DNA from: Whitmania pigra
Lineage: Eukaryota; Annelida; Clitellata; Hirudinida; Haemopidae
Direction of reading: 5' to 3'
Assembly (NCBI GenBank): GCA_021613335.1
Contig: JAJTWR010000090.1
Span: forward strand, 1,127,501 to 1,191,500
Length of the DNA stretch: 64,000 nt
Positions 51,130-63,407 of the stretch are shown here, piece by piece. Both the position numbers and the translations under genes were made by a program. The notes beneath the pieces are model-generated. The model did no database searches. It was not told the DNA's origin and saw nothing but the letters and a program-made list of their open reading frames with translations. Positions within the stretch are counted from its first letter, which is position 1, and each line of letters begins with the position of its first letter.

Positions 51130-53141
51130 CTAGACAGACTCGTAGCCCCTCCTACTCTTGTGGCGTCCAATCAGATAGGCCACGAGAACGATCACTATCA
51201 AGACTGCCAGGGCAATGCCGACGGCTATGGGCACCAAATTGCTCATCGTGTCTTCATGGCATCTGACACCTGTTGAGGAGATTAACTAATTAGTAATTAA
51301 TTCATTACTTAATTTATTTCTAAACAAACAATCAAAGAGATAAGTATCACAGCTAATGGATTATGATTCATTCAGCTTTTGATCATCACCATGTTAACGT
51401 AGTCGAATGAATTTTCAGAATGACAACCTCGATGCATTCATCGACCAATCAAATCACTCGATCGCTGTAACGAACCAGCCAACCCAACCAGGTCAACGAG
51501 GTCGAACACAAAAGCATGACAAACAACTCGCGACTCGAATTTCACGAGAACAAGGAACGATCTCGAAATCAACTCACGGATGGTGCTGAAGAAAGTCTCG
51601 TTGATGCTCACGAAAGCCTCGTACTGCTCGTTTGCGAGAATCAAGGCTTGAAGACCAGACTCTTCCACAACCTCTGGCTCCAGAGTCTTCTGGGTGAGGC
51701 AGATGTAACTCGAGAGCTCGGGTACGACTTGATCTGTCACTTTCACGGTCGCCACTGTTGCGAAATGCGAAGGAAAATTATTTATTCAAACTCTGCAATT
51801 GTTCAAACTCGTACCCCTATCTTCGATTAACTGCACATAACAGTTTAATAATTGTCTGAGAAATTATGAACATTCATGTGACCCGTAGTTTTCGTTTCGA
51901 ACATAATTTTTAAAAAATATATAAAAAATTATTACTTTTATAAGTCTTTTTAAGTAAAAAAACCATCTCTCAATTATCAACAGCCAAGAAATAAACAGCA
52001 GCGGGCAAATTTAACCTTTTGTATCCATGGTCTGGGCATCAGGGAAGGGGAGGCTGCCACTTTGGATCTTGTACTGTAGCTTGAAGTGCTCGAGGCGGTA
52101 ATTGTTGGCAGACGAGTTCTTGACGAAAGACAGCGACAGAGTCCAGTCGTCGAAGAAAGTCAAGTTCATCGTCTGGTTGGCAGACGACTCGTCGCACGAT
52201 CCCGAAACCTTCGTTCCTTTGGCCTCAGAGGGTAGGAAGAAGCTGCCAGTGATGTTCTTGCTCTATAAAGCATTTGTGGACAAAAGAGAAGCATGCATTA
52301 TTAGTATTAATATTAGTATTAATATACATTTGCCAAGAAAGTAACAAAAAAGAAGTGAAAACATTCATTGAAGACTTCAGAAAAGATGTTCAGGTAACAT
52401 TATCAAGGTAACGTGATGATCTTAATGGTGATAAAAATCTTATGCAAACTAAAATTTCATTTAATTGGAAAAGTAAGAGCAAGTGTCAACATAATTGAGG
52501 CTTTCAGACTTACAGGATCATCTGCCTTCTTGTATGCAAATTTGAATTTCATCAATGCCTTGAAAAGAATACAGATCTTGCCCTTGGAGTCAGTCACATT
52601 AAACACATTTGTTTCCCCTTTGTCGTCTGGTTTGTAAGGAGCAGTGGTTGGTGAAACAGCAGCTGGAGTCGTTTCAATTGAAGAAACGATAATTTCAGTT
52701 GAAGAAAGCATGGTTTCTGTCGTCGCAGTCGGAGAACTGAGCAACGTCGTAGCAGAACTTTCAGTTGTAGATGAAACATCATAAGGTGCTTCAGAGTTGC
52801 TGCTGCCTGCTGACTGGACCAAGGCAGTTAGGCCTCCTAAGGAAATGTTGGTTAATTAAGTTAAATTTAGATTTAGTAAAGAATAACTAGAGAGCATGCA
52901 GGCATGCAGGAGGTAAAAGTAATTTTTAGCATCTTAATTTGACGTTTCCAAATGCCTTCAGAAAAACATTTCAAACCGCAATTTGTCTAATACCATTAGC
53001 CTTCACCAGCTGGACATTGTACAAAATGATAGTTTTACTTTACAAAATGCGAAAGCCTCGAAAACATGTAATTGCGAACACTTCACATGACAACGCCTAA
53101 AACTCACCAATAAAGAGAAAAATGAAGAACGTAGCTTTCAT
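51130..53141 (-). CDS. Lysosome-associated membrane glycoprotein (LAMP/CD68-like)
   Basis: Type I lysosomal/late-endosomal membrane glycoprotein. Five exons: 53108-53141, 52514-52836, 52016-52262, 51578-51754, 51130-51269; 921 nt, 306 aa, phases close. Signal peptide MKATFFIFLFIGGLTALVQS, then a Ser/Thr-rich mucin-like stretch (~25-85, STTESSATTLLSSPTATTET), then one LAMP-type luminal domain with several N-x-S/T sites (NITGSFF, NQTMNLTFF, NETFF) and the conserved late segment containing ALILANEQYEAFVSINETFF and RCHEDTMSN. TM: LVPIAVGIALAVLIVIVLVA. The cytoplasmic tail HKSRRGYESV ends in a GYxx(hydrophobic) lysosome-sorting signal, as in LAMP1 (GYQTI). One LAMP domain plus a mucin stretch is the CD68/macrosialin arrangement rather than the two-domain LAMP1/2 layout. 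Confidence 0.92.
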
Positions 53142-53928
53142 ATTTGAACTAATGCTGGATTTAAACAGCGCAAATAGTTTTTAAGCAGCAATGAAATGAT
53201 AACGCACTCCCACCGGATTGTTCGGTCACAAGATAGCTATTAGTAGCTTTCAGTGGCTCCCGTGATGATGGCAGGTTTTTTTCATTTTACAATAGAATTT
53301 AGTAAATATATTTTTAAATGTAGCAATTATATTTTATACATTTAACAGTTTAATTATTTGCTAATAAAATTATTAAAAATTTGTGCCAGTCAGTTGACCT
53401 CTTTAGCGATTTCCGTCAAAACTGAAACCTTCCTATGCTCCTCCAAGTTATAATGATAATAATACATGAAATTCGTGAGTTTTCTTGAATCACCCTCATA
53501 TATTTGATAAAAAATTTTTAATATTGAGACAGCAGACACTTTTTTAAAATATTACTTAAGACCATCAACCAACTATTTTAAAACTGTCAGCAACTCGTCT
53601 TAATGAACTTACATGTCTGCGCCTTCTGACTGATTATTACTGCAAAACACTGACATCTGCATGGAATGAACTTTATTAATATTAAAGACTAAAACAAGTA
53701 AACAAACCCAAAAACAAAAGCAATTTATATAAAGTGCGCCGTAATGAAGTTTTCAGTCAGACATTAAGAGCACATGTGTCATTGAATAGATGGAAATACA
53801 AAGTCCCCGAAAAATTATGGCGATGTCAAAGAATTTGATAAATTTATCAGTGATTTTAGAGCAGTTTGGCAGTAAGTTGTTCTTTCCTCCCAATCACCAA
53901 ATGTGAAATGGATGCCAATAGTGTGAAT
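53142..53928. other. Intergenic upstream of LAMP
   Basis: Contains the presumed LAMP promoter. No gene, repeat or RNA feature recognised. Confidence 0.6.
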
Positions 53929-54052
53929 TGTAATTGTAACTTCATTTATATAGCGCCATATGCATAGCGTCAGAGGCGCTTCTTGTAGCAATTTATATAG
54001 CGCTCCTTCCCAAGGGCGCTGGCGGCAGTGCAGGCTGGGTTTCGAACACGAC

Positions 54053-55076
54053 TAGAGTTGTAAAAAAACATGTTTTTTTTGGTCCGAGTTTTTTTGTGTT
54101 TTTTATGAGTTTTTTGTGGTTTTTTTGTTTTTTTTAAATTTATCGATAAAATGATAATTCATGATTGGACAAACAGATTTATTGAAATTTCAATAAGACA
54201 AACAATAAAAAATAAGAATAGCAGTGCTAATTTAAATCAGTTTTGATCCATTTCATCAATTTCACTGTCTTCATCCTTCTCAGATTCTTCGTCTTCTGCT
54301 TCAGAGTTGTGATTACTTTCTGAAGTACTGCAAGCCATAAGCTTTAAGTTTTGGGAAATAAAAACTAGTTTTCCAGCTCTGTTTGTGGTGAAGCGGTTCC
54401 GTTTATCATTCTGGATAAATGAATAGGCACTGAAACTTCTTTCAATTACAGCGGTTGTTGCAGGCAATGACAAAATCTTAGAAGCTACTTTAGCAAGAGG
54501 TCGTGATGAACATATATCTTTCCACCAAGCTTCTTAATGATATTACATTGGAGCCCCATCTAGTTTTCACAGGCAGTTTCAATGATGTAAAAGTATTTTG
54601 TGGAAGGACTTTGGACTTCAACAATGCTGTCAATCGATTGCTTCTTTTGAACTCCTTTATTACACTTATTGAACTTGATATTACCTGGTTTATAGGTGTC
54701 ATCTTGGCAATATCATTCATCAAGAGGTTAAGTCCGTGAGCACAACCATAGCAATAAATGTGAGGATATTTCTGTTCAATGATTGCCCCCACTGAAGTTG
54801 ATTTTTGTAAAGACAAAAGATGCTGAATATTACGTAATAACTTTACAAAAATTAATTAATAATTTCCTGCACGATAAATAATTACAAAATTAGTAATAAA
54901 CAATAAAACATTTTTTAATTAATTAATTTTTTTAACTTAACTTAATTTTTTTTAATTAACATTAATTTGTTTTTGTTTTTTTTTTTTTTTTTTTGTTTTT
55001 TTTGCGTTTAAATATTTCAAAAAAAACAAAACATTTTGAAATAAAACAATTGAAATATTTCACGCTCACAACACTA
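54053..55076 (-). mobile_element. hAT-family DNA transposon remnant, 1,024 bp
   Basis: Bounded by the 8-bp target duplication AACACGAC at 54045-54052 and 55077-55084. Left terminus TAGAGTTGTAA and, on the complementary strand, right terminus TAGTGTTGTGA form short imperfect terminal inverted repeats of hAT type. Inside are minus-strand fragments of a hAT transposase (54237-54816). At ~1 kb, with a transposase lacking its first part and a mid portion, it is a deleted, non-autonomous copy. Low-complexity T runs lie near both ends. Confidence 0.85.
54237..54816 (-). pseudogene. hAT transposase, broken, two fragments
   Basis: The upstream fragment (54816 to ~54490) reads IIEQKYPHIYCYGCAHGLNL and later LKLPVKTRWGSNVISLRSLV, typical of the catalytic RNase H-like core of hAT transposases (CAAHxLNLL, TRW). 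The downstream fragment (from ~54520 to 54237) reads SLPATTAVIERSFSAYSFIQ and NDKRNRFTTNRAGKLVFI, the C-terminal hAT dimerisation domain (xxERxFSxxxxI...R.R). The two are in different frames and the piece normally between them is absent, as are the N-terminal BED finger and the first catalytic segment. Not functional. Confidence 0.85.
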
Positions 55077-55150
55077 AACACGACACATTACGACTGTTGT
55101 CATTACCTCCCTATGCAGGCACGTAACCCATCCGGCTATCCTGCACGCAA

Positions 55151-56162
55151 GGTAGCACTAATGATGGCAAGTATGAAGCCCAACTCCGTTACAATAAAAT
55201 ACTTTTTCTGAGGTTCTATTCAGAATACTTCACACTAAATTTTGTCATTGACTTGAAGTCAAAAGCTATAATATAAAGGAGTATTTGTTATTTATTATAT
55301 ATAACCTTATACATTCTCGTTTATAAGCAATCTGTACTTTTATCAGTTTTACACAAATATTTTTTGTTTACAATCTGTAATATTTCGGAGACGCATGTAG
55401 CAACTTTGCAATAAAAAAATGCTTGATAATAAAATAAATTGATTCAGGCAACACCTGGGGCCTCGTAGTAACAGGTAGCTTTTTTGCGTTTGGAGAAGAC
55501 CTACAATGAAATCATGAATTGATGGTTATGAATTGATTGTATCTGTGGTTGAAGCAAATAGGCTGGCATGTCGATTGACAAGTGAAAATATTATAACATT
55601 TTTTAACTCTACCAGTGTAGAGTTTAACTCTACTTTATCATTTATTTAGCTAGATTTTGGATAAATTCTAAAGCCTAATCCTTCGAGACTAACGAACTTT
55701 CATTTTTGGTTTAAATACGTAATAATGGAATCTGATAGCTATTGCTTATAGTAAAGTTATTGCCTCTAGTAAAGTTTGTTGATAACTATTTTTAAAAAGT
55801 GATTCTCCAAAGAGGTGCTAAAATTATGTAATGTCTTAATTTATGAGTTTGTATTAAAAGCTTAATTATGTTGTTTCACTAGAGGTAAACAATAATTACT
55901 AATCCTTTAGTTTTATTTATTTATTTTTTCCTTTTTTTTTATCGTATGAGCGATTTCATATATTTCAGTAACATTATTTTATTAATATTTGAAGCAACTA
56001 GCTGAAAGGCACGGAGTGAGTTTATTATAAAACTGTAACAATACAGAGTCCTTCAATAGAAAATATCAAAAATTCATGAAATTAAAACTATACAAATTTT
56101 ATAATTATAAAATAACTATAAATATTAAATGGATATAAAATTTTCAAATAACTTTTAAATTG
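55151..56162. other. Intergenic, one small exon candidate
   Basis: AT-rich, no gene certain apart from the candidate terminal exon at 55444-55500. Confidence 0.5.
55444..55500 (-). CDS. Candidate terminal exon encoding a short basic tail
   Basis: After an acceptor ATTGTAG the minus strand reads VFSKRKKATCYYEAPGVA and stops at TGA (55444-55446), entered in phase 0. It looks like the cytoplasmic tail of a membrane protein and lies downstream of claudin-like gene 1, but exon 4 of that gene has no suitable donor, so the link is unproven. Confidence 0.3.
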   Translation of the reverse strand, partial: VFSKRKKATCYYEAPGVA

Positions 56163-57473
56163 TCAGATATCTTCGTCTGGACGATTGGGTGGCATCTTGG
56201 AATAAAAGTAATTCCTTCTCCCGCCAATAAAATATAAAATGGATGCCAAACATATGAAGACGGTGCTCAGAAATGCCAGAAGCAAAGCCCAACCCAACCT
56301 GTTTTTCTCCTCATTCGCGACGAAAGATATCATTGTGATTGAAAATAGAAGAACTGTGAATTTAAAAATCAATTTGATCACTTCACCAACAAAAAAATTA
56401 AGTTACCTAACACATTTATTAAAAAATTTAATTTAATTCCTATCATTAAAAGTTTAATATAAAACAATTTCATTTAAAATAATTCACACCATTCAAAGTT
56501 GTATATTATTCAGATAATTTCTATAACATTAACTTCTCAAACAAACCCGATAACAGTCCCATAGACCCAGAGGCATAGCAAAATCTGAAACTCGAAGATT
56601 TAAGATAGCAGACCTGGACGGACGATACAATGGCATTTGCCAAGCACACCATCAATCCCAGTCCGTACATCCAGGTGGGTACTCCATAATATTCTTTAAT
56701 GATAATTACGAATGCAGTTAATATAAATTAAGTTTATAAATAAACTAAATTAAGACTAAGGTAAAACTTAAGTTTGTTAAGTAAATCAATGAAAAATTAA
56801 AATATTTAAATTTAATGTTCTATTCTTCCATCCGATAGTAATAATTCAACAAAAATCCCGTGCAATAACTTAATTAGGACAAAAAAGAAAAAATATATTT
56901 ATTGTATATACATTTGTTGGAATATACATTTATTGCACACATATTTGTTGGAATATATATTAATTGTACATATATTTGTTGGAATAAATAGTTGTTCAGA
57001 AAAATAAAATAAATACCTGTAGCCCACTCCATCTTGGGACGGATGACATTAACAATCCTGAGAAAGCCTAAACATTTTTATCAGGAATTAAAAATTAATA
57101 TAAGAAAAACTTTTAATGTGAAGAGTTCGATTCTTGAAGCAAAGAATTAGAAAAACACAATATTATTACAAATTAATTAAAATAAATAATAGAAATCTGT
57201 TTTATTAATTCCTATTAAAATCTAATTACTTATTAAGTTTTATTAAGACAAAAATATCTCACTTTTTATTCTTCGCGGCTTTATTATCTGAGGATGATAG
57301 TCTTCGACCAGCGTGAAAACGCCTAAATAATTTCCATCTCCTAAATCCGTCCAAAATGGAAGGAAACCCGCAGATAAGCATCCAAACATGCCGCACAGCA
57401 AAGAAACGTAAGCAGAAAAAACAATACGCTCTTTATAAGCCTCCATAGAACTGTAAAGTCTTTGCATCATCAT
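56163..57473 (-). CDS. Claudin-like four-pass membrane protein, copy 1
   Basis: Predicted four-transmembrane protein of the PMP22/claudin superfamily, possibly a junction component. Four exons: 57263-57473, 57017-57067, 56547-56693, 56163-56353; 600 nt, 199 aa, all introns phase 1 and closing. TM1 with AYVSLLCGMFGCLSAGFLPFW, then a first extracellular loop in which the claudin W-GLW-C-C pattern is reduced to FW...GVF without the two cysteines. TM2 is WMYGLGLMVCLANAIVSSV, TM3 begins FCYASGSMGLLS, TM4 is GWALLLAFLSTVFICLASIL, and the tail is basic then acidic (PPNRPDEDI). Start: ATG-ATG-ATG at 57473; the third or fourth Met could also be used. Same exon plan as the two neighbours on the same strand, so a tandem duplicate. 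Confidence 0.8.
56915..56990. repeat. Tandem repeat, ~32 bp, about 3 copies
   Basis: Units around ATTTGTTGGAATATACATTT, diverging by a few bases, in intron 2 of claudin-like copy 1. Confidence 0.75.
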
Positions 57474-58087
57474 TTAGCGAGCGAGAATAAAATTCTATAT
57501 AATTCTAAATATGTCTTATTCTTGAGTTGAAATATTTTCTCTTTCTTTGGGGTCGAGATACTTATATCGCATTTGCGTTAGTCCAATATGGCACACAGTT
57601 GACTCAGAGCTGTGGCCTAGGCTAGCTACCAAACGACAGATGACAGTGAACGTTCATCGACTTCTTGATATTTACGACATTAAAATAGTTGAGAGAATTG
57701 AACGAAACAAACCTTGTCGACAAACTCTTTAAAAGCTCAAAACGGATGAAATTTCATTGAAATCCTTAGAATCCCTTATAAACTTTGAATAGTTTTTGTT
57801 TTGCATCGCTTGCTGGCGCCGACCGATGCATAAGATTGTCCAATTAAACAATATTCAAAAGAATAGGTCCGCTTGGTGAATTGAGCTGCATTTTTTGGTA
57901 TTTTTTGGGCCATCAAATCAAATAAACAACCCTTGTTGACAAATTCTTTAAAAGGCCAAAACAAGAGATGAAAATTTACTGAAATCCCATCATATGGAAA
58001 ACGTACTGAAAACAAGAAATGTTCGAACAAAGGTTTTGTGTTTGTGGAGCGAAATAATATCGTCACAATTGATATTATCGTATCTCC

Positions 58088-58091
<4 letters not shown>

Positions 58092-58172
<81 letters not shown>

Positions 58173-58270
58173 TATTATTATTATCATCATAATTATTATT
58201 ATTATTATCATCATCATCATCATTATTATTATTATTATTATATTATTATTATTATCATCATCATCATCAT
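58092..58270. repeat. (ATT)n/(ATC)n microsatellite, ~180 bp
   Basis: ATT tract with slips passing into mixed ATC/ATT blocks; it accounts for Ile/Leu/Tyr-only frames on both strands. Confidence 0.95.
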
Positions 58271-58272
58271 TT

Positions 58273-58472
58273 TTTCTTTGTTCCACTAGATTCATTTTTT
58301 TTATCGTCGTTTTGTAAACATTTAATTTGTACTTTTTCAAATCTCTTTCAGAAACATCCCTGACTGGAATAGACCTTTTTTTCTCGTTTCCAGAACGCGG
58401 GACACTCGGAACAGGTTGCATGTGTGGCATGTTCTTTTCTTTGGGTTGCGTCAGAACACCTCGCCGATTCAT
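58273..58472 (-). CDS. Unrecognised basic open frame, possible first exon
   Basis: From ATG at 58472 the minus strand reads MNRRGVLTQPKEKNMPHMQP, then SGNEKKRSIPVRDVSERDLK and a Lys-rich continuation that runs into the ATT/ATC microsatellite. Composition is basic and protein-like. A donor GTACAA in the KKYK segment (phase 2) is possible. No domain recognised and no second exon found. Confidence 0.25.
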
Positions 58473-58620
58473 TACGTAATCAACTGACTCTGGGTACTAA
58501 GTAGTTTACTCTGCTGATTTTGAATCGTTTTTGTGTTTTGCATCGCTAGGTGGCACTGGGCCGAGCTTAAGAAACGTCATAATTGATAAAAACTATTTCT
58601 TAACAATTTATTAAACATTT

Positions 58621-58748
58621 GTCACTGTGTCTCTTGAATTAGTTAATCTTATTATTCATACTAGTTTATTAATTAATCTAATTATCTAATTGCTAGTTCT
58701 GATATATGACACCTCTGATTGACGCAGTAGATTAAGTGATGTTCAAAC
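58621..58748. repeat. Duplicated ~125-bp segment, copy A
   Basis: Shares GCTAGTTCTGATATATGACA plus CCTCTGATT and flanking sequence with 59626-59749, in direct orientation about 1.0 kb away, with scattered substitutions. Confidence 0.8.
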
Positions 58749-59625
58749 ATGTGTGGCTGATTTAAGATTTAAAAAAAAAATGATCATCTATTACAACCCC
58801 AAGAAAATAAGATGCAACACGAGTTAAAAGAGTACCAGCAATAGATATAGAAAGAAATCATGGAAACATGGCTTTTTCCTAAAACACCATATAAACTGAT
58901 TTTTACATTAAAAGATAAAATGTTTGCATTACACCAGACAGCCACTTTTTCATGTGAGCTGTTCATAATATCATGCAAAGTTACAATATATTTTTTTTCT
59001 TTCTGTTTTGATAGGTCGGATGCTGAATTAGTCGGCGAGACAAAGCTAATTGGTTCAACCTCAATAGTTTTAGTTTGTTTAATTTATTATTTAAAGCATT
59101 TATTGTTATTAAGAATTAAAAAAACTACTTGTGGTAGCACCAGCTGCCCAGAGCTACTTTTTAAACTATGGTGCCTCGGATGGTCCTGGCTTTTCCGGCA
59201 CGTTGACCCGATATTGCAGTGTAATGACAGCACATTCATGCTGTCACGTGACGGATGATGTATAACCTTTTCAAATTTGAATCTCGTTCTTAAGTACAAA
59301 TCATCCTAGTTACGTAACGGACTTTAATCAAATAAATAAATAAATAATTAATTAAATAAGAATCTCGTTCTTTTTTAACTTTGTTTTGCGAGCTCGCGAC
59401 TCGGGTGCCGGCCCGGCTATCAATAACACCTTATTCTTAACCTTTTCTCAATAATCATTAAATTATAATAAAATAGATTAACAAAATGTGTCGATTTGAT
59501 TCATAAATAAAGAGAGCATCAGCAGTAAGGAACGAAACTACAGCAGTATAACCAGGAACGGCTGTGAAATTGAGCCACTGAGCTATAAAAAAAAAAGCTA
59601 TTTATTATCAATGTATTCAGAATTT

Positions 59626-59749
59626 GTACCTGTGTTTCTTAAATTGGTTAGTCTTATCATTTATATTATATATTTATTAATCAAATTATCGAACTGCTAG
59701 TTCTGATATATGACACCTCTGATTTGAGTCTATTAAATGATATTTAAAC
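59626..59749. repeat. Duplicated ~125-bp segment, copy B
   Basis: Partner of copy A at 58621-58748; both start around ...TGTGT(C/T)TCTT and end ...TTCAAAC/TTTAAAC. Confidence 0.8.
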
Positions 59750-59968
59750 TCCAATGAGAGATGTCAGATGAAGCAATGATGTCTTACTTTTTGGCCGGAG
59801 CTGCGGGCCCTGAAATAGGGTTCCATCCTGGCCGGCTTTCTGCTTCGGCTACGGTCAGGTGCTGGATTGTTTGGTCGTGCTGGTGTGGCGATTTATTCGG
59901 CTTAAACTGAGCTTAATCTGCCGTCTATGCAGCTGCCAAGTTTGAGATGAAAAAGCGCAAACATTACC

Positions 59969-60112
59969 TTAAGCACCCTCATCATCAGTGAACTCAGCGG
60001 GCTGAAGATCGAATGCAAAGGATTGAGTTCTAGGTAGCACTTCTGATCTTCGAGAGCTTTTAGAGATGGTTCCCCCGTATCCTCCATCAAAAATACCACT
60101 CCTGCACGACAT
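59969..60112 (-). CDS. Candidate terminal exon, cytoplasmic-tail-like
   Basis: The minus strand reads SGIFDGGYGGTISKSSRRSE, VLPRTQSFAFDLQPAEFTDD, E-G-A and stop (TAA 59969-59971). An acceptor-like GTGCAG lies ten bases into the frame, so it may be a spliced last exon; the first in-frame ATG is at 60112. Another frame on the same strand (from 60204, with SNEDNFFNSACRAGVVFLME) is also open. Content resembles a Gly/Ser-rich acidic membrane-protein tail, but no family or partner exon is identified. Confidence 0.3.
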   Translation of the reverse strand: MSCRSGIFDGGYGGTISKSSRRSEVLPRTQSFAFDLQPAEFTDDEGA

Positions 60113-60569
60113 GCCGAGTTGAAAAAATTGTCTTCGTTACTCTTCATTCCGGCCGGGCGACTCAAAGGTACTGGGGTCAGTTCGTTTACGATCGCTGACA
60201 TCAACTTTCGCCAAAGATCACAAAGATGCTATTGAAGGCTTCAAAAGATTTTGAGAATGCACCTCTGCTTGAATGAATAGTTATTTAAATCGTCTTTTTT
60301 GTAGAGTTTTAACAGCTTCACTGGTGATCACAAAACATTTATTTAAGCGGCATTAATTGTCTCATTGTTCAATGGTTTTGGTTGCTTCATCACACAACAA
60401 CGCTTGCCGTTGTTACAACCGAAAGCCAGAAAAAGAATTTATTACGAAATTATAAAACCACAAAAATATATTTAAGCACTGATAAAAGCAATGATCATAT
60501 CCAAAAGTCGTCTAATAATATTTACAGTCCAACGCATCCCAGATAGATTCAGCTGAATTGGAAGATTCG

Positions 60570-61802
60570 TCAACAAATGAATGGAAAACAACAAAGGCAA
60601 TTCCAAAATGTCTTGCTCTTTGACTTTTCTCTCATTCCAGCAGCCAGGTGAAGGACGGAGGACACAAGAATGAACAAAGTGCTGGTGATGGCGAGCATGA
60701 CAGTCCACCCCACTTTTTGGCTTTTAAATCTCGGGCAGAGTTTCATATATAGACTCAGGAAGCTGGCAGCTGAATTTAGAATAAATTTTTTTAATTTAAA
60801 TGTTTTGTATTTTAGTGTGTGATTTTTTTTAAATTTGGCATTTGTGATACCGAAATACATCTTTAGATACAAATTTAACCTTGTAATAAGCAAAATACTA
60901 TATGTTACTGCTATTTGCCCTTTGCTACGAATGTTTAAATAAGGTACAGTTTTAGTAAACATACATAAACGCAATAAACGATCAAATTAATATTCATATA
61001 TTCATATTTATTTCATTGTCTAGTGTCAAGCATCTATCTCAACAAACACAGATACAAACTTGATAGCAGTCCCAAGCATCCAGCGATGTAAGGCAATTTA
61101 TATCCATTCGATTTAAAACAACAGACATGAATAAATGATGTGACGCAACTGATCAAACACAATGCCAGCCCTAAGGCTAACCAAATTGTTTCTGGGAGGT
61201 TGATAACAAACCATATTCCTTGAAATGAAATTCAAGAAGTAAATAATTTTTATATCAGTTAACTCGCCAAAAGTAATTTGTTTATTATTAATAACAATAA
61301 TAAAGTAATAAAAACAATTCAGTAATGTTTATATTCTATTCTAATTATAACGTCAACCTGAATAATAAGTTACGGATGGCAAAATATTCATATTTCAAAT
61401 CAGGCATTCATCTTGCCGATTAAGAATTACGTCATTATAATAGTGTTCAGGACGCCCACGGAAATTTCGATCCCTATCCATAGCCGACTTCTATATTATG
61501 CCATTTGGCAATGGACAACCAAACTAAATGAAGCCCTTAAAATTCGACCGAGTCCTAAGAAATTACTTTCGGAAGGCCTGATTTACTGTAATATTAAATT
61601 TATTAAACTTTAATAAAAGGGAATTACCTGGAAGGATTGAAATTTTCTTATCGCTACTGTTGTACGTGAAGATTCCATATTCCAATCGTAAGTTCCGATT
61701 GACGAACCAAAACGGAGATGCAGAAGCAACGAATAAACCTAAGGAACCAAACAATACGAAAAGGTGTGCGATCAGCGCCAATGTAGCAGACGACTGTGTC
61801 AT
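60570..61802 (-). CDS. Claudin-like four-pass membrane protein, copy 2
   Basis: Paralogue of copy 1 with the same exon plan. Exons 61628-61802, probable small exon 61525-61554, 61060-61218, 60570-60779 corrected at its upper edge to 60769; all junctions phase 1, total 564 nt, about 187 aa. TM1 TLALIAHLFVLFGSLGLFVA followed by SPFW and an extracellular loop with GIFTY (no GLW-C-C cysteines). TM2 includes TIWLALGLALCLISCVTSFI, TM3 starts YIAGCLGLLS, TM4 WTVMLAITSTLFILVSSVLH. The tail is Lys/Ser-rich and ends CLCCFPFIC, a Cys cluster that could be palmitoylated. The 30-base second exon is the least certain part: it was chosen by phase and resemblance to the copy 1 exon (RIL versus RIV). Confidence 0.72.

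Positions 61803-63407
<1,605 letters not shown>

Larger units (their letters stand above)
53929..55150 (-). mobile_element. tRNA-derived SINE, copy 2, split by a hAT insertion
   Basis: The 5' half lies at about 55077-55150 (minus strand: GCAGGATAGCCGGATGGGTT through GTCGTAATGTGTCGTG) and the 3' half at 53929-54052 (GTCGTGTTCGAAACCCAGCC through GGAGCGCTATATAAATTGCT). Together they align end to end with copy 1 at 48101-48275. The gap is exactly the hAT element at 54053-55076 plus a duplicated 8-mer. The 3' end carries GCGCTATATAAAT. Confidence 0.75.
57474..60569. other. Intergenic between claudin-like copies 1 and 2
   Basis: Contains duplicated non-coding segments (57699-57790 like 57919-58000; 57781-57828 like 58518-58563; 58621-58748 like 59626-59749), a composite ATT/ATC microsatellite and two exon candidates. 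A 132-codon plus-strand frame at 58860-59258 has no recognisable domain and overlaps minus-strand frames. Confidence 0.5.

Noticed and set aside
54053..55076. Functional hAT transposase gene
   Set aside because: N-terminal and middle parts are missing and the two fragments are in different frames.
58860..59258. 132-codon plus-strand frame as a gene
   Set aside because: No domain, overlaps minus frames, and sits among duplicated non-coding blocks.
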